Origin: Bradyrhizobium lupini
GTDB taxonomy: Bacteria > Pseudomonadota > Alphaproteobacteria > Rhizobiales > Xanthobacteraceae
Assembly (NCBI RefSeq): GCF_040939785.1
Contig: NZ_CP162553.1
Coordinates: 6,095,001 to 6,159,000 of the forward strand
Reading direction: 5' to 3'
Length of the DNA: 64,000 nt
Part shown: positions 1 to 9,242 of the stretch, one piece after another
Layout of the letters: each line of letters begins with the position of its first letter
Position numbering within the stretch: position 1 is the stretch's first letter
Translations under genes and position numbers: made by a program
The notes under the pieces: generated by a model
What the model saw: only the letters and a program-made list of their open reading frames with translations
Database searches by the model: none
What the model was told of the DNA's origin: nothing

Positions 1-584
1 GTTGCGCCTGAGCACACTACAATGACCGGCACTCGCAAGTTTCCGGTGCCGCGCACCGCCGCCATCAGCAAGTTGAATGTCCAGATCAGCGTCGCTCCGC
101 CAAAGACCACCGTCGAATATTGCAGGGAGATCTGTAGCGAAGCGCCATGCCCGCCCATCGCACGATAGATCAAGGGCCCCAGCCCATACATGAATGCGGT
201 GGTTGCCAATCCAAGCGGCAGCGCCAACCCGATCGCGTACCAAGGGTAGGAGCTTGCCTCGGCGAATTCGCCGCGTCCTAGCGCCCGCGCCACCGAAGTG
301 ACGATACCACCGCCTGTCGCACCCTGGGAGATCGCTACGGTAAGCGCGAGCAGCGGGAAGACCAGCGTCACTCCGGCGAGAGCGTCGAGCCCGAGCTTTG
401 CGATGAAGTAAACCTCGAGAAGTCCCATCAGCACCTGGACGAGCATCACGGTCGAATTCGGGACCGCCAAGCGGAGGATCGTCAAGGCGACCGGATGGCC
501 TAGCAGCGCGTCAAGTCGGTCATCGCGCAGCGCCATGCGCGCCGTGTGCGGCTTTGAATCGGCGATATTCGCGGGTCCGTTCAC
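1..584 (-). CDS. MATE family efflux transporter, N-terminal part (runs off the window)
   Basis: Reading the minus strand from a GTG at 584 gives an open frame to the window edge (about 194 codons). After about 30 polar residues it shows alternating hydrophobic segments typical of the first half of a MatE exporter, including the family-like stretches RLAVPNSTVMLVQVLMG, GATGGGIVTSVARALGRG and AAVRGTGNLRVP. MATE proteins export cationic drugs or metabolites across the inner membrane using a Na+ or H+ gradient. A strong ribosome site (GAGAGGAAG) sits just before the GTG. It is divergent from the LysR gene, which suggests but does not prove that LysR controls it. Confidence 0.85.
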   Translation of the reverse strand, partial: MNGPANIADSKPHTARMALRDDRLDALLGHPVALTILRLAVPNSTVMLVQVLMGLLEVYFIAKLGLDALAGVTLVFPLLALTVAISQGATGGGIVTSVARALGRGEFAEASSYPWYAIGLALPLGLATTAFMYGLGPLIYRAMGGHGASLQISLQYSTVVFGGATLIWTFNLLMAAVRGTGNLRVPVIVVCSGA

Positions 585-650
585 GATCACTTCCTCTCGT
601 TGCGGAGAGCGACATGACCACGGCCGCCGAACGCGGCCCAACCATATGAA

Positions 651-680
651 TTGACACGCTCTGTTAGCAAAACTAACAAT
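651..680 (+). promoter_or_regulatory. sigma70-like promoter overlapping a LysR-type operator
   Basis: TTGACA (651-656), a 17-bp spacer and TAACAA (674-679) form a near-consensus promoter. The perfect inverted repeat TGTTAG-N5-CTAACA (662-678) overlaps the spacer and -10 and fits the T-N11-A form bound by LysR proteins. The predicted transcript start falls within a base or two of the ATG at 687, so the mRNA would be almost leaderless; no ribosome site is visible. Repression of its own gene by LysR is inferred. Confidence 0.6.
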
Positions 681-686
681 CTAAAA

Positions 687-1580
687 ATGGTCCGTTTACC
701 GCCACTCGAAGCCATGCGCGTGTTTGAAGTCGCCGCTCGTCATGGCAGCTATTCCAGAGCGGCTGAAGAACTTCACATCACTCATGGAGCGGTAAGCCAA
801 AGGATTCGGCAGATCGAAGAGCGGGTCGGGATCAAGCTTTTCGAGCGAATGGGGCACCGAATGGTACCCACGCCGGACGGGCGACGTCTCTATGATCGAG
901 TTGCGCGCTCGTTAGCCGAACTAACCGGGGCACTCACTTCGCTGAGATCTTCCCCCATGGATGCCGAAGTCACGGTGAGCTTGCTACCGGTGATGGCGGC
1001 CCGCTGGCTGTTGCCGCGCTTGCCCCGATTCAACGAGCATTACCCCCACATCCACGTCAACGTGAAGTCGGATCGGCAACTCGCCAATTTCAAGTCGGAC
1101 AAGGTCGATATCGCGTTACGTCTCGGCACCGGAACCTGGAAGGGGCTTCACGCCATCCGGCTGATGGACGAGGAGATCTTCCCGGTCTGCAGCCCGCGCT
1201 ACAACGGAGGGCAGTTCACGCGAGACCCGTCGGCATTCGTGAATGAGCGGTTGTTAATCGATCCGAACGTCCCCTGGTCGACCTGGTTCAAATCGCTCGG
1301 AGTGCAGATCGACCGGAAGATCGTCGGCAACTCCTTCGCCGATGCGAATCTGCTGATGGAGGCGGCGATCGACGGGCAAGGAATTGCGCTCGCGCGCCGC
1401 TCGGTCACTCGCGCCGATCTGCTCAACGGCAAATTGGTCCGGTTGTCCGACCATAACTGCCGCCTGCCATTATCGCACTTCCTCGTTCATCCGCCGTTGC
1501 TAGAGAGCAATGCGCCGGCGATGGCGTTCCGTGATTGGATGCTGGCGGAGGCCATGGAAGGCTTGGGCTTGCAGCACTAG
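687..1580 (+). CDS. LysR family transcriptional regulator (GcvA-like)
   Basis: The protein of about 297 aa starts MVRLPPLEAMRVFEVAARHG. An N-terminal winged helix-turn-helix (about residues 6-65, with AVSQRIRQIEERVGIKLFER) is followed by a substrate-binding domain, the usual length and order for LysR regulators. The GcvA-type signature is the HGSYSRAAEELHITHGAVSQ region. An upstream in-frame TTG at 651 is possible but lies on the -35 box, so the ATG at 687 is preferred. It is divergent from a MATE exporter and probably regulates it. The effector is unknown. Confidence 0.9.
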   Translation: MVRLPPLEAMRVFEVAARHGSYSRAAEELHITHGAVSQRIRQIEERVGIKLFERMGHRMVPTPDGRRLYDRVARSLAELTGALTSLRSSPMDAEVTVSLLPVMAARWLLPRLPRFNEHYPHIHVNVKSDRQLANFKSDKVDIALRLGTGTWKGLHAIRLMDEEIFPVCSPRYNGGQFTRDPSAFVNERLLIDPNVPWSTWFKSLGVQIDRKIVGNSFADANLLMEAAIDGQGIALARRSVTRADLLNGKLVRLSDHNCRLPLSHFLVHPPLLESNAPAMAFRDWMLAEAMEGLGLQH

Positions 1581-1718
1581 GTCCGCATTCGCCTCCAAAT
1601 CGGCCGAGATTGACGGCCGAATCGGCCGAACAGGTGGTACACACCGGTGGTCACAAAACTCGGCCGGGCTTTTTAGGAATCCTTGTTTTCCGCGGATTTT
1701 CGCGCATTGGGGGCATCG

Positions 1719-1744
1719 GGGAGAGATTCCCACTCTCTCCGCCG
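1719..1744 (+). other. tRNA-Ser-like 3' end, possible attachment-site remnant
   Basis: This 26-bp stretch ends in CTCTCTCCGCC, like the 3' end of a bacterial tRNA-Ser, but no complete tRNA precedes it. It matches 21 of 26 positions with 4739-4764 on the other side of the integrase. The pair could be the attachment ends of a 3-kb integrase element. The rest of 1581-1902 shows no gene that I can support. Confidence 0.3.
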
Positions 1745-1902
1745 CCCGAAGCTGTGACACTAGGAGAGGCGTTCCGACCAAACGTGCCCATGCCTTGGTG
1801 GATAGCCACCTGCTAGATCGCGAGCAGACGTCATGGGGTCGTAGACCTCCGGAGCGTCGCAAACGAGCGCCATCGCGGACCACGTGAACAGCCGGAGGCT
1901 GC

Positions 1903-2757
1903 TCAGAACCCGAAGCCGGGCGTTGGTGTATCGGCAAAATATCGTCCGAGGGCGGCCTGATATGAGCCCTGAAAAGCAGGATTGGTAGCCGCGTCGATGA
2001 CCTGATCGACCACCGCCTCCTCGATGGCATGACTGGCTTCGGGTGGGATGACGCAGGTACGACTTGCGCAGCAATTAGTGTGCTCGTCCTGCAGCATCAT
2101 GCGCACCGTACGACCGTGTTCCGCGGTTTCACGAGGCAGCAGATATTTCGTTCCAGCCTCCTGGAGCCCAATATGGAATGGGGTCTCGAACAAGAGGCAT
2201 TTGCCGTCGGCCTGCCGGAGGATGCGCCACGTCAGGATCATTGCGTTTTCTTCCCGCGCGATCGCCACCTGCACCCGGCCTGTCTTGAAGATTTCGATCT
2301 CCTTGAGGGTGGGCCTCGTCAATTCGCACACCGTCATCAAGCTCTGCGGCGCAATGTGCCCTCCAATCAGGATCGCGGACGCTGCGCCTGAAGGGATGAC
2401 AAGACCGGTCGGTTTACCAACTTTGAACTGGCCGTCTGCTACGCCAAAGATCTGAGCGGAGTACCGGATGCGGGCCCTCAGCTCCTCCACAGAAGAGCGA
2501 GCCGGGCCCTCGTCGCCCTCCGGGCCCGAGCTGCCGACGACCACACCGAACCCAGGAAGAGCTTCGCCCTTGCCGAGCGCGAAGTACGCGTCGAAGCGAC
2601 CCAGCGCGTCCTCGTTGACGTACAAGATATCTCCATTGCGAAACCGGGTGACATCCTGGATGCAGCCATGGACGACGTCCTGAATCCCCTTCAAGGTCTT
2701 CGGAATGTCCTTTTCGAAGATATCGCGCCGGTATGGATCGACAACTAGAACTCTCAT
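1903..2757 (-). CDS. DUF3846-like hypothetical protein
   Basis: The 284-aa soluble protein has a first ~110 residues (MRVLVVDPYRRDI, then DIPKTLKGIQDVVHGCIQDV, VNEDALGR and GFGVVVGSS) that resemble the small DUF3846 domain found on phages and mobile elements. The remaining ~170 residues, with a Cys-containing segment NCCASRTCVIPP, are not recognised. No signal peptide or membrane segment is present and no clear ribosome site was found. It lies beside an integrase between two tRNA-Ser-like ends, so it is probably cargo of that element. Function unknown. Confidence 0.65.
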   Translation of the reverse strand: MRVLVVDPYRRDIFEKDIPKTLKGIQDVVHGCIQDVTRFRNGDILYVNEDALGRFDAYFALGKGEALPGFGVVVGSSGPEGDEGPARSSVEELRARIRYSAQIFGVADGQFKVGKPTGLVIPSGAASAILIGGHIAPQSLMTVCELTRPTLKEIEIFKTGRVQVAIAREENAMILTWRILRQADGKCLLFETPFHIGLQEAGTKYLLPRETAEHGRTVRMMLQDEHTNCCASRTCVIPPEASHAIEEAVVDQVIDAATNPAFQGSYQAALGRYFADTPTPGFGF

Positions 2758-3012
2758 TTGAGACTCAATTTATTGTAACGTCCCGCGCAGCGACCTTTGG
2801 ATCGCTGCGAATATCCGGTCCGTCTCCACTTATGCTGTCGCTTCGAACGTCTATCTCCCAGCGCAGCAAGCTCCAACAGTCATCTGATCCGATTCTTTTT
2901 GCCGACGTCGCCTTCCGGCCTTTTCAGCCTTCCGCCGACCTGCGCGCTCGCCCCCGCCGAAGCGTCGCGCTATCGTGGGTCGCTCGCCAAGCATGGCTTC
3001 GTCGCTAGTCCG

Positions 3013-4649
3013 TCAAGCGGCCGTGCGCCGGGCGGCCCGGTCGTCCTTGTCCGCGGCGATCTGCTGCGGTGAGCGCCGCGTGCGCTTGAGAGGCGCCGAC
3101 GGCCGGTTCAAGGCGGGCACTTTGAATCTCGGGAAGAGGGCCATGCGAGCACCGGCACCTTCCGTTTGCCGTACCGCGCCCCGGTGCCGCTCTTGCTTTC
3201 GTGGCCGCACATGTAGTCGCACAACTCCGGCTTCATGTTCGTGCCGCGCACGATCTCGCGCCAGAGGTGGCGCCAGCCGTGGTTGGGTTGCACGTCGGTG
3301 ATTTTGAGCGTATCGCGCACCCATTCTCCCAGCCGCTCGGCGACCTTGTGCCATTGGGGATTGGCTCCCTTTCCTCCGCGAGCGCGGACGGGATCGTAGA
3401 ACAGCGGCTTGCCGAGCTTGCGGCGTGCTTCGACGTAGACAATGAACTTCTGGTCGAGCAGATGCTTGTGCACCGGCACGCGGCGCAGCCGCTTTCCCTT
3501 CGTGATCTCGGGTCTCAGCACGAAGCACCAATGACCGAGAATCTGCTGGACGTCGGACGGCAAAAGCGAGGTGATTTCGTTGACGCGGGCGCCGGTGTAG
3601 GCGCAGATCCAGGGGACCCAACGCCTAGCCGCCCTCGTCTCGGCGGAGATCAGGTGCGACGGCGTCGCGACGGTCGCAGACAGGATCTTCAGCGCCTGCT
3701 CCGGATCGAAGCCCCGCTCGTCGTCCTCTTTCCATGCCTTGACGCCCTCGACCTTGATCCCCGCGAACGGATTGATCTCGAGCCGCAGCGCGTTGAGCAT
3801 GTGGGTGGCAATCGACCGTGGAGCGGCGAGCCAGACGTCGCGCACGGCCTTCGGAGCGATACCCTGGCCGATCATGTAGTCGCGCCAGCGCACCGCGTCC
3901 TGCGGCGTCACCCGCGCGAGGTCCCGATGCTTGATCCATTTTATGAAGCGTTCGATGACCGGACGCCATCGCTTGGCCGTCGGTCCGTCGAGTCCTCCCT
4001 TGATCCGCGGCTGACCGCAGTAGAGCTCGAACGCCTCCATGATATCGATCTTCGGCTTCGATCTGGTCTTGGGTAGCTCAACGAGCTTCTTGTTCTCGCT
4101 GTAGTCGCCCTTGGAGGCCCTCGCGACATCTTTGTATCCCTCGCGCCTGGCCTCCAGCAGCAGCGGCTTGAACTTGGCGATCAAGGCGTCGCTTGGCGGG
4201 TGGCCACCCTCCCGCGTCAGCACCTCGCGCGCCCATTGGTCGAGAGCTTCCTCTTCGTCCGGACCGTCGGGGTCCGCCGCGAGCGCATGCCAGCGCAGCG
4301 CGCCGAAGCCGCTGCCGGGTTCGGCGCTGTGGGCGTCGCGGATTCGGATGTGGGTCTCGCGCTGGATGGCGTAGAGATCCTGGTGGGTCAACCCCACCGC
4401 CGAAGCCTTGGAATCCCGCTTCGCCTCCAGCGCCAGATCCGCCCACTCCCGCTCGAGTTTGATGGACTCGGCGACGATCCGCTCGTTCGCGGTGCGGCGA
4501 TCTTTAGTCTTCAAGGACCGCCACACCTCGGTCTTCCCGACCAGGGCGCGGTACCGGACGGGCACCTTTTTCCGGATCCAGTAGACGTTCTGTTCCTTGC
4601 CGTTGGCCTTCTTGGGCCTGATCGGGGTCGGCATCCTGGTCGTTCCCAT
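3013..4649 (-). CDS. site-specific tyrosine recombinase (phage-type integrase), apparent C-terminal frameshift
   Basis: The N-terminal arm/SAM-like region (YWIRKKVPVRYRALVGKTE, about residues 20-60) is followed by a core-binding domain and a catalytic domain. Active-site candidates are the Arg in YTGARVNEI, the HGWRHLWREI box, the GHESKSG box and the Tyr in GARYGKRK. The unshifted frame stops at 3108 (513 aa). A one-base deletion near 3144 (CGCC to CGC on the coding strand) appears to divert it, because the neighbouring frame continues with a basic tail (FPRFKVPALNRP, KRTRRSPQQ) to 3013, typical of this subfamily. With the base restored it is about 545 aa. It probably integrates an element at a tRNA-Ser gene (see 4739-4764). 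Confidence 0.85.
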
Positions 4650-4738
4650 TGGTGGAGACCCTCGGTGTAGAACCGACGGCTCAAGGAACGCCCAAAAACA
4701 CAGATAAACTTGTATCTACCGGGCCTTTTCGCACGCGC

Positions 4739-4764
4739 GGGAGAGAGCCCCTCCCTCTCCGCCA
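4739..4764 (+). other. tRNA-Ser-like 3' end next to the integrase, possible attachment site
   Basis: The sequence ending CCCTCCCTCTCCGCCA, about 90 bp outside the integrase start, looks like the acceptor and T-stem 3' half of a tRNA-Ser. No body of a tRNA is visible upstream. Many tyrosine recombinases leave such end copies as att sites. It is partly repeated at 1719-1744. Confidence 0.4.
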
Positions 4765-5061
4765 TATTAAAACGGCTTCGAGAAAGCCCCGTAAAATAAG
4801 GATTACTGCACGCCAGAAGGCCCTGGTGTAGCCCCGGGGTGTAGCCCCACGGCACCCCTTATTTGGCATGCGGAGGTCCCGCTGGCAACCTTCGCTCGCC
4901 AAACACGGACGACGCTTCATAGTGGGATATCGAACGCACGGCTCGGTCAGGCGAATCTTCCGACATCCAGAAGCGTTCGGTTGAAGCCGGCCGACTGCCT
5001 GTTCCGCCGCCACCGAATGTCTGTCGTCGAATAGTTCGAGCGACGGCGCACAGACAATTTC

Positions 5062-5378
5062 GGCACATACGCCTTCCTCGGGCAGGGCGAGGACAACGCG
5101 TTCGGCAGCTTCCCGAACCATTGGAGGCACGTCTTCGCGGATTCCCCGCTATCCGATATTACCCCCTTCCTGCGTCACAGCTTTGCATGCATCGCCAACG
5201 ATCTCGGCTTTACCGAGGTGACCATTGCGGCACTGATCGGCCAGACGGTGTTGAATTCAAGCAAACTGTCTACGCATCGGATCGCGACTCACGAAAAGCC
5301 GCCCTGGCCCGCTTCCTCAAGAGGGCTTCGGGCGATGACCCAGGGAAGGCCGAAGCGGAGCGCCGTCTGGCGGCTTAG
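5062..5378 (+). pseudogene. remnant of a second tyrosine recombinase (C-terminal part)
   Basis: One frame reads GTYAFLG, then SDITPFLRHSFACIANDLGF and TEVTIAALIGQ, which is the conserved LRHSFA...GH region of integrase catalytic domains. No start or N-terminal domain precedes it. The expected Tyr segment is scrambled after IGQTVLNSS, and the frame shifts to one reading RKAALARFLKRASG before the stop. It is on the opposite strand to the intact integrase, so two integration events have probably been layered here. Confidence 0.6.
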
Positions 5379-5485
5379 GCCTACGCCGGACCTGTCGCCT
5401 AGCCTCAGCAGCAGCGACAAACTCCCCGAAGGCTGACGGGACGGTCATGATTCCGGCATTCGCGACAATCCAGCGACGGGATGTC

Positions 5486-5519
5486 AAAAACGAAATCGGC
5501 TGCATCGCAGCCTGATTTC
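5486..5519 (-). terminator. intrinsic terminator of the DUF1194 gene
   Basis: Read on the minus strand, a 12-bp GC-rich hairpin with a 3-nt loop (arms 5492-5503 and 5507-5519, one bulged base) is followed by GTTTTTG. It lies about 60 bp beyond the stop codon at 5581. Confidence 0.7.
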
Positions 5520-5580
5520 ATAAAGGGGAGCATTGAAGCCGGGCCAACGCATGAGCCACGATGGGTTGACCATATCCTTC

Positions 5581-6420
5581 TCATCGCCCCCAACGGTCCT
5601 GCCATATTTTCTCGCCGATCAGACAAGACACCCGCGGTTCCTTCTCCGCAACCGGGACGGTTCGATGGTTCGGGGTCTTGCCCGCGACCTCAAGTATGAG
5701 TTTGGCCCGGATCGCCTCTTTGAACTTGTCGCGGTCCTTGATCGACACCACGAACGAGCCCGGGCCCCCGATCACGCAGTCTTCGTAGTACCAATCGAGG
5801 TTGTCGATATCCATGGTGGAATAGGACGGCTCCTTCACCATGATCGGCAGGCCGTTGATGACGATACCCTTCGCCAGCGCGGCGTCCCGCGGGCCGGCGA
5901 CCGGCTCGCCGTTGTTGTTCGGCCCGTCGCCGGAAATATCGATGACGCGTCTCAAACCCCGAAAGGGATTTTCGTCGAATAGCGGCATCGCGAAATTGAT
6001 CGCGCCGGAGATCGACGTGCGCGAGCCTCGGCGAACCGGCGTTTTCATGATCTCATTGGCGACTGCATCCGCCGATTCCGGGCCGTCGATCACCCGCCAG
6101 GGAATGATGATCTTCTGGTCGCTCGATGCCGACCACTCGAAATAGGTCACTGCTATCTTGCTGTGCGGGCCGGACTCCATCGCCTGAAGAAATTCTTTGG
6201 AGACGACCGCCTGGGCATAGCCCTCGCGCTGGACCGCAAGCTCGTCCAGATCCATGGAATAGGATACGTCGACGGCGATGACGAGTTCGACATCGAGGGA
6301 TGGCGAATCCTTGGTATCCGCAAGTTGAGGGGTGGAGCTTGGTGCAGCGACGCCGGCAACGTCACCGCCGGCCAAAGCCGCTGCGATCAGCACAGACCCG
6401 ACCGAGATATACCAGCGCAT
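5581..6420 (-). CDS. DUF1194 / von Willebrand factor A-like secreted protein
   Basis: The ATG at 6420 has a strong AGGAGGG ribosome site and gives 279 aa. A longer frame to 6609 has no support. A signal peptide (MRWYISVGSVLIAAALAGG) leads to a mature VWA-type domain: VELVIAVDVSYSMD carries the MIDAS-type DxSxS motif, and GLRRVIDISGDGPNN is the second conserved strand of DUF1194. The length is usual for the family. VWA domains bind metal and mediate protein contacts; the ligand and pathway are unknown. It is followed by a good intrinsic terminator, so it is probably a single-gene unit. Confidence 0.85.
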   Translation of the reverse strand: MRWYISVGSVLIAAALAGGDVAGVAAPSSTPQLADTKDSPSLDVELVIAVDVSYSMDLDELAVQREGYAQAVVSKEFLQAMESGPHSKIAVTYFEWSASSDQKIIIPWRVIDGPESADAVANEIMKTPVRRGSRTSISGAINFAMPLFDENPFRGLRRVIDISGDGPNNNGEPVAGPRDAALAKGIVINGLPIMVKEPSYSTMDIDNLDWYYEDCVIGGPGSFVVSIKDRDKFKEAIRAKLILEVAGKTPNHRTVPVAEKEPRVSCLIGEKIWQDRWGR

Positions 6421-6987
6421 CGGCTGCCCTCCTGTCGATTCAACATGGAGCAATGGTGACACGCAAAGTGCAGGGCGAAAGCGCAAACATGCACCACCCT
6501 TCACGTTCCGGATAACCAGATCGGATTGGCGAAGTCTGCTCAAATCGGCTTCTCTTGGCGCGGGACGACCCCGAGCGCGAGGCAGTTGCGGCGATGAAGC
6601 TTGCGGCATGGTAGACTAACCCGGCGCGGGGTGCTGCTGAGCAGGCGGCGCTCGCGGCGATGTATCGAGCATGCAGTCTTCATCCCCAGCCTATAGGTCC
6701 GGAGGCACCGGTTAGCTCTTCGGAACAGTCTGATCCAAGTCCCACGCGAGCATCTTCGCGAGCGTGCAGAGGCGGGCAGCTTTGTCCTCCAGACCATAAA
6801 CCCGTCGGTGAGAATGCGTACCGGCGTGCTGCACGCGTCTCTCGCCAAGCTGCCGCAAAGGCGCAGGGCGCTCCGGCAGGATTATCCCACAAGGGCCGGA
6901 ACACGTGGACAAGAAGCCGACCAGCAATTTTCGAATCCCTGGCCTGTGGTAAAGGCGTGGAACGCGAGGCGCGTCACTAAGGATTCG
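6421..6987 (+). other. intergenic stretch, nothing recognised
   Basis: All frames are short or look like antisense noise. No tRNA, repeat or recognisable gene remnant was seen. Confidence 0.5.
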
Positions 6988-7278
6988 TTGGGCGCCAGGA
7001 GCGAACGCGATGCTGATGTTCAAGGAAAGACTTCCCGCGATTCGGACAAGCGCGGCTGGGCCATCTCGGTGCTGCGTGAGGTCGGCGCCATCCGCGAATG
7101 CGAGGAGCACGGCTGGATGCAAGACCGCGCCGACCCGCACGCCTGCGGGCGAGCACTCGAGATTGCACTTCGGGACCCGCCGGCCGGCGTTTCACGGAAA
7201 GCGGCCGTCGCCGAAATCGGCGACGTGCTGGACTCGATCGGCGACAGTTGCCCCGAGTGTCCCTCCGAGGTCGAGTAG
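6988..7278 (+). CDS. small conserved-looking hypothetical protein
   Basis: The downstream part of this frame (GWAISVLREVGAIRECEEHG, then DRADPHACGRALEIALRD and EIGDVLDSIGDSCPECPSE) is acidic, has ordinary soluble-protein composition and ends with a CPEC motif. It resembles short bradyrhizobial proteins of unknown function. No ATG lies nearby; the TTG at 6988, preceded by AAGGA, is the best start and gives 96 aa. It may have lost its original start. Function unknown. Confidence 0.45.
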   Translation: MGARSERDADVQGKTSRDSDKRGWAISVLREVGAIRECEEHGWMQDRADPHACGRALEIALRDPPAGVSRKAAVAEIGDVLDSIGDSCPECPSEVE

Positions 7279-7297
7279 GCGGTGTACTGATAACCTC

Positions 7298-7320
7298 GAG
7301 CGCCGCCAGTCAAGGCGCTC
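7298..7320 (+). terminator. possible hairpin terminator
   Basis: GAGCGCC and GGCGCTC pair perfectly around a 9-nt loop, 20 bp after the stop of the small gene. No run of T follows, so termination is uncertain. Confidence 0.3.
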
Positions 7321-7562
7321 TTGACATCTGCCCTTACGAGCGGCGCAAAAGGCCACATGGCTCGGAGGTCTAACTCGGCCGGAGATTCACTCCCGGCTGA
7401 CGACGTCTTGAAGAGCCAGTCCAGCTAGACACTACGGTGATGTACGGTCACCCGCAGCCGAGTGAGTTCGATCCACGCCAGCGCTACGTTGATCCATCTC
7501 TGCCGTTCGGCGCCATCGGCTTCGGCGGGGGACGTCGCTTATGACGCTCCCGTACATATAGC

Positions 7563-7930
7563 ATCGACGAGGCGCTGCGGGAGTTCGCCAAACAATATCT
7601 CCATTCCTTCATCGATCGAAAGGACGTGGCCTTCGTCCGCATCATCGCCAATGAGAGTGGTCGATTTCCCGCACTCGCCCGCCTGTTCTATGAAAGCGGT
7701 CCCGAGGCAACGATTCGGCGGCTCTCTCAATTTCTCGAAGACGCCAGGGCCGCAAAGCTCCTGGAATTTGGCGACTCGACGGAAGCCGCCAAACAATTCC
7801 AGAGTCTCGTCCGGGGCGAGCTACCGCTGCTGATTGTGCTGGCCTCAATGATCTTACGGATGAGATCATCGAACAGGAAATCGAGGCAGGGCTGAAGTTC
7901 TTTCTGAAGGGCTGTCAGGCTTGTGCCTGA
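7563..7930 (+). pseudogene. TetR-family regulator, C-terminal remnant with a frameshift
   Basis: The frame reads EALREFAKQYLHSF, FVRIIANESGRFPALARLFY and GELPLLIVL, matching the ligand-binding half of AefR-like TetR proteins. The DNA-binding N-terminus is absent. At 7841-7842 a missing G (GGCC instead of GGGCC) throws the frame; the neighbouring frame continues LNDLTDEIIEQEIEAGLKFF to a stop at 7930. The N-terminal loss means it cannot be a working repressor. Confidence 0.7.
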
Positions 7931-8067
7931 ACCGCCAGCGCGGCATGCGCCATTTCCGTTCTCACGTGGACCTAGATGATGCCATTCAGCTGGGTCGACC
8001 TGCTTTAGAATTGCGGTCTAGGCGTCCCAAAGTTGACTCAAGGTCCGTCTGGGCTGCACGAGAGCAC

Positions 8068-8610
8068 TCAGGGCTTCATGCGGGTCAGGAGCCGATCTCG
8101 GAAGCCGTATTGGTGTACTAGTGCGGCAGCTGCATGCAATGCGGCGACCACCACTGTCGTATTGGCTCCAATTCCATGCCAAGCCTGGATGGCACGAAGA
8201 GTCGCCGGATTGTGCGTACCGAACTGCGGGACCGGCCACGTCCCGAAGAGGGTAGCGCCCCTGTAAGATGCATCGAGTGTTCCCAATAGCAACACCAGGG
8301 CGAGGAGGAGGTAAAGGCTACCGTGTGTGAGTTTGGCTATGACTTGTTGCAGTCTGCCCCTGACCGGCGGCAGAGTGCGGCCGAATCGCATCCGCCAAAC
8401 AACTCTTGTGGGCAGCACAACGAGCAGGATAGCTCCGACCACAATATGCACAGACCACATCGCAGCACGATCTGCTCTTGGAAACCAATGGGCAGTCTGC
8501 CCAAGAACCCACAGCATCAAAACGAGGGCGACCGTGATCCAATGCAGCCAGATGGTGATCGGATCATAACGAGCGACGTCATCGAACAGATGTTCTTCTG
8601 TTGCCGTCAT
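8068..8610 (-). CDS. cytochrome b561 (CybB/YceJ family)
   Basis: The 180-aa protein has four predicted membrane helices: IWLHWITVALVLMLWVLG, the HIVVGAILLVVLPTRVVW region, the SLYLLLALVLLLG region and the ANTTVVVAALHAAAALVHQY region. Histidines in WLHWIT, SVHIVVG and ALHAAAALVH are the expected axial ligands of two b hemes. The family oxidises membrane quinol or passes electrons (sometimes from superoxide) at the inner membrane. The length is typical and the gene stands alone. A tandem operator-like element at 8701-8736 lies about 100 bp upstream. Confidence 0.88.
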   Translation of the reverse strand: MTATEEHLFDDVARYDPITIWLHWITVALVLMLWVLGQTAHWFPRADRAAMWSVHIVVGAILLVVLPTRVVWRMRFGRTLPPVRGRLQQVIAKLTHGSLYLLLALVLLLGTLDASYRGATLFGTWPVPQFGTHNPATLRAIQAWHGIGANTTVVVAALHAAAALVHQYGFRDRLLTRMKP

Positions 8611-8700
8611 TGGCCTTCTTACCTCGTGATGCGTCTTTGTTGGTCGGCACTCCGCTGCAGCCGCGATCAGAACGTAGGCCGATTAGTGAAACCCCTCGAC

Positions 8701-8736
8701 TGAAAATCGCTGTTCAGACACTAAATCTGAATTCAT
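8701..8736 (-). promoter_or_regulatory. tandem CTAAAT-type operator upstream of cytochrome b561
   Basis: Two imperfect palindromes, TGAAAATCGCTGTTCA (8701-8716) and CTAAATCTGAATTCAT (8721-8736), are spaced 20 bp centre to centre. The second resembles the best copy at 18681. They lie 91-126 bp before the start codon. The region from 8737 to 9011 holds no gene that I can support. Confidence 0.4.
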
Positions 8737-9011
8737 ACTCCGGTCGGTGAGAATGCCATTGGCAGAGTGTAGCGGCCTTCTATGCTTCGGCTCCTGAGCT
8801 CATCTCACCTGCTCAAGATGCGGCGCATCGCCCGTTCAACGCGGCAAGCAGGGGCGGCGCTTTGCAACAGCCGCACGATGCCTTGCCTAGTTCTCGGGCG
8901 AGCGTTAGCGATGCCGAGGCCGCACATAAATGTTGCCTCCGGCGAACACCGGAGCCGCACCGCCGGCTCGCTCCAGGCCCATTCTGCCTGCAGGTGTCAA
9001 GGCCCCGCCAT

Positions 9012-9146
9012 TCAGCACATCCGGTTGGGATACATCGATGCGAAGGCCGCAGGCTCTTGATCCGCGAAGGACCATGCTGCAAACGCAGATGGAATTGTCG
9101 CCATCGAGATCAGGGCCGCAGCGGTCAGAATCTTGAAAACAGTCAT
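9012..9146 (-). CDS. small secreted peptide (44 aa)
   Basis: The protein begins MTVFKILTAAALISMATIPS, a textbook signal peptide ending in AFA, and leaves a mature tail of about 20 residues (AWSFADQEPAAFASMYPNRM plus Cys). A GGAG ribosome site is properly placed. The gene is similar in design to the short secreted proteins at 15619 and 42873, although the sequences differ. It would be exported to the periplasm; the single C-terminal Cys is notable. Function unknown. Confidence 0.6.
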   Translation of the reverse strand: MTVFKILTAAALISMATIPSAFAAWSFADQEPAAFASMYPNRMC

Positions 9147-9242
9147 ACTCGTCTCCGTTGTCTCACTCGTGCGGAGAGTTCGCGGCTTGCGATGACGGCT
9201 GCTCTGTCAGTGCGTTTCCTTGGAAGTTTCTACGCGAGTGAT

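Noticed and set aside
1500..2074. Long minus-strand frames across the 3' end of the LysR gene and beyond
   Set aside because: They overlap the LysR and DUF3846-like genes in other frames, are Arg/Ser-rich and have no start site.
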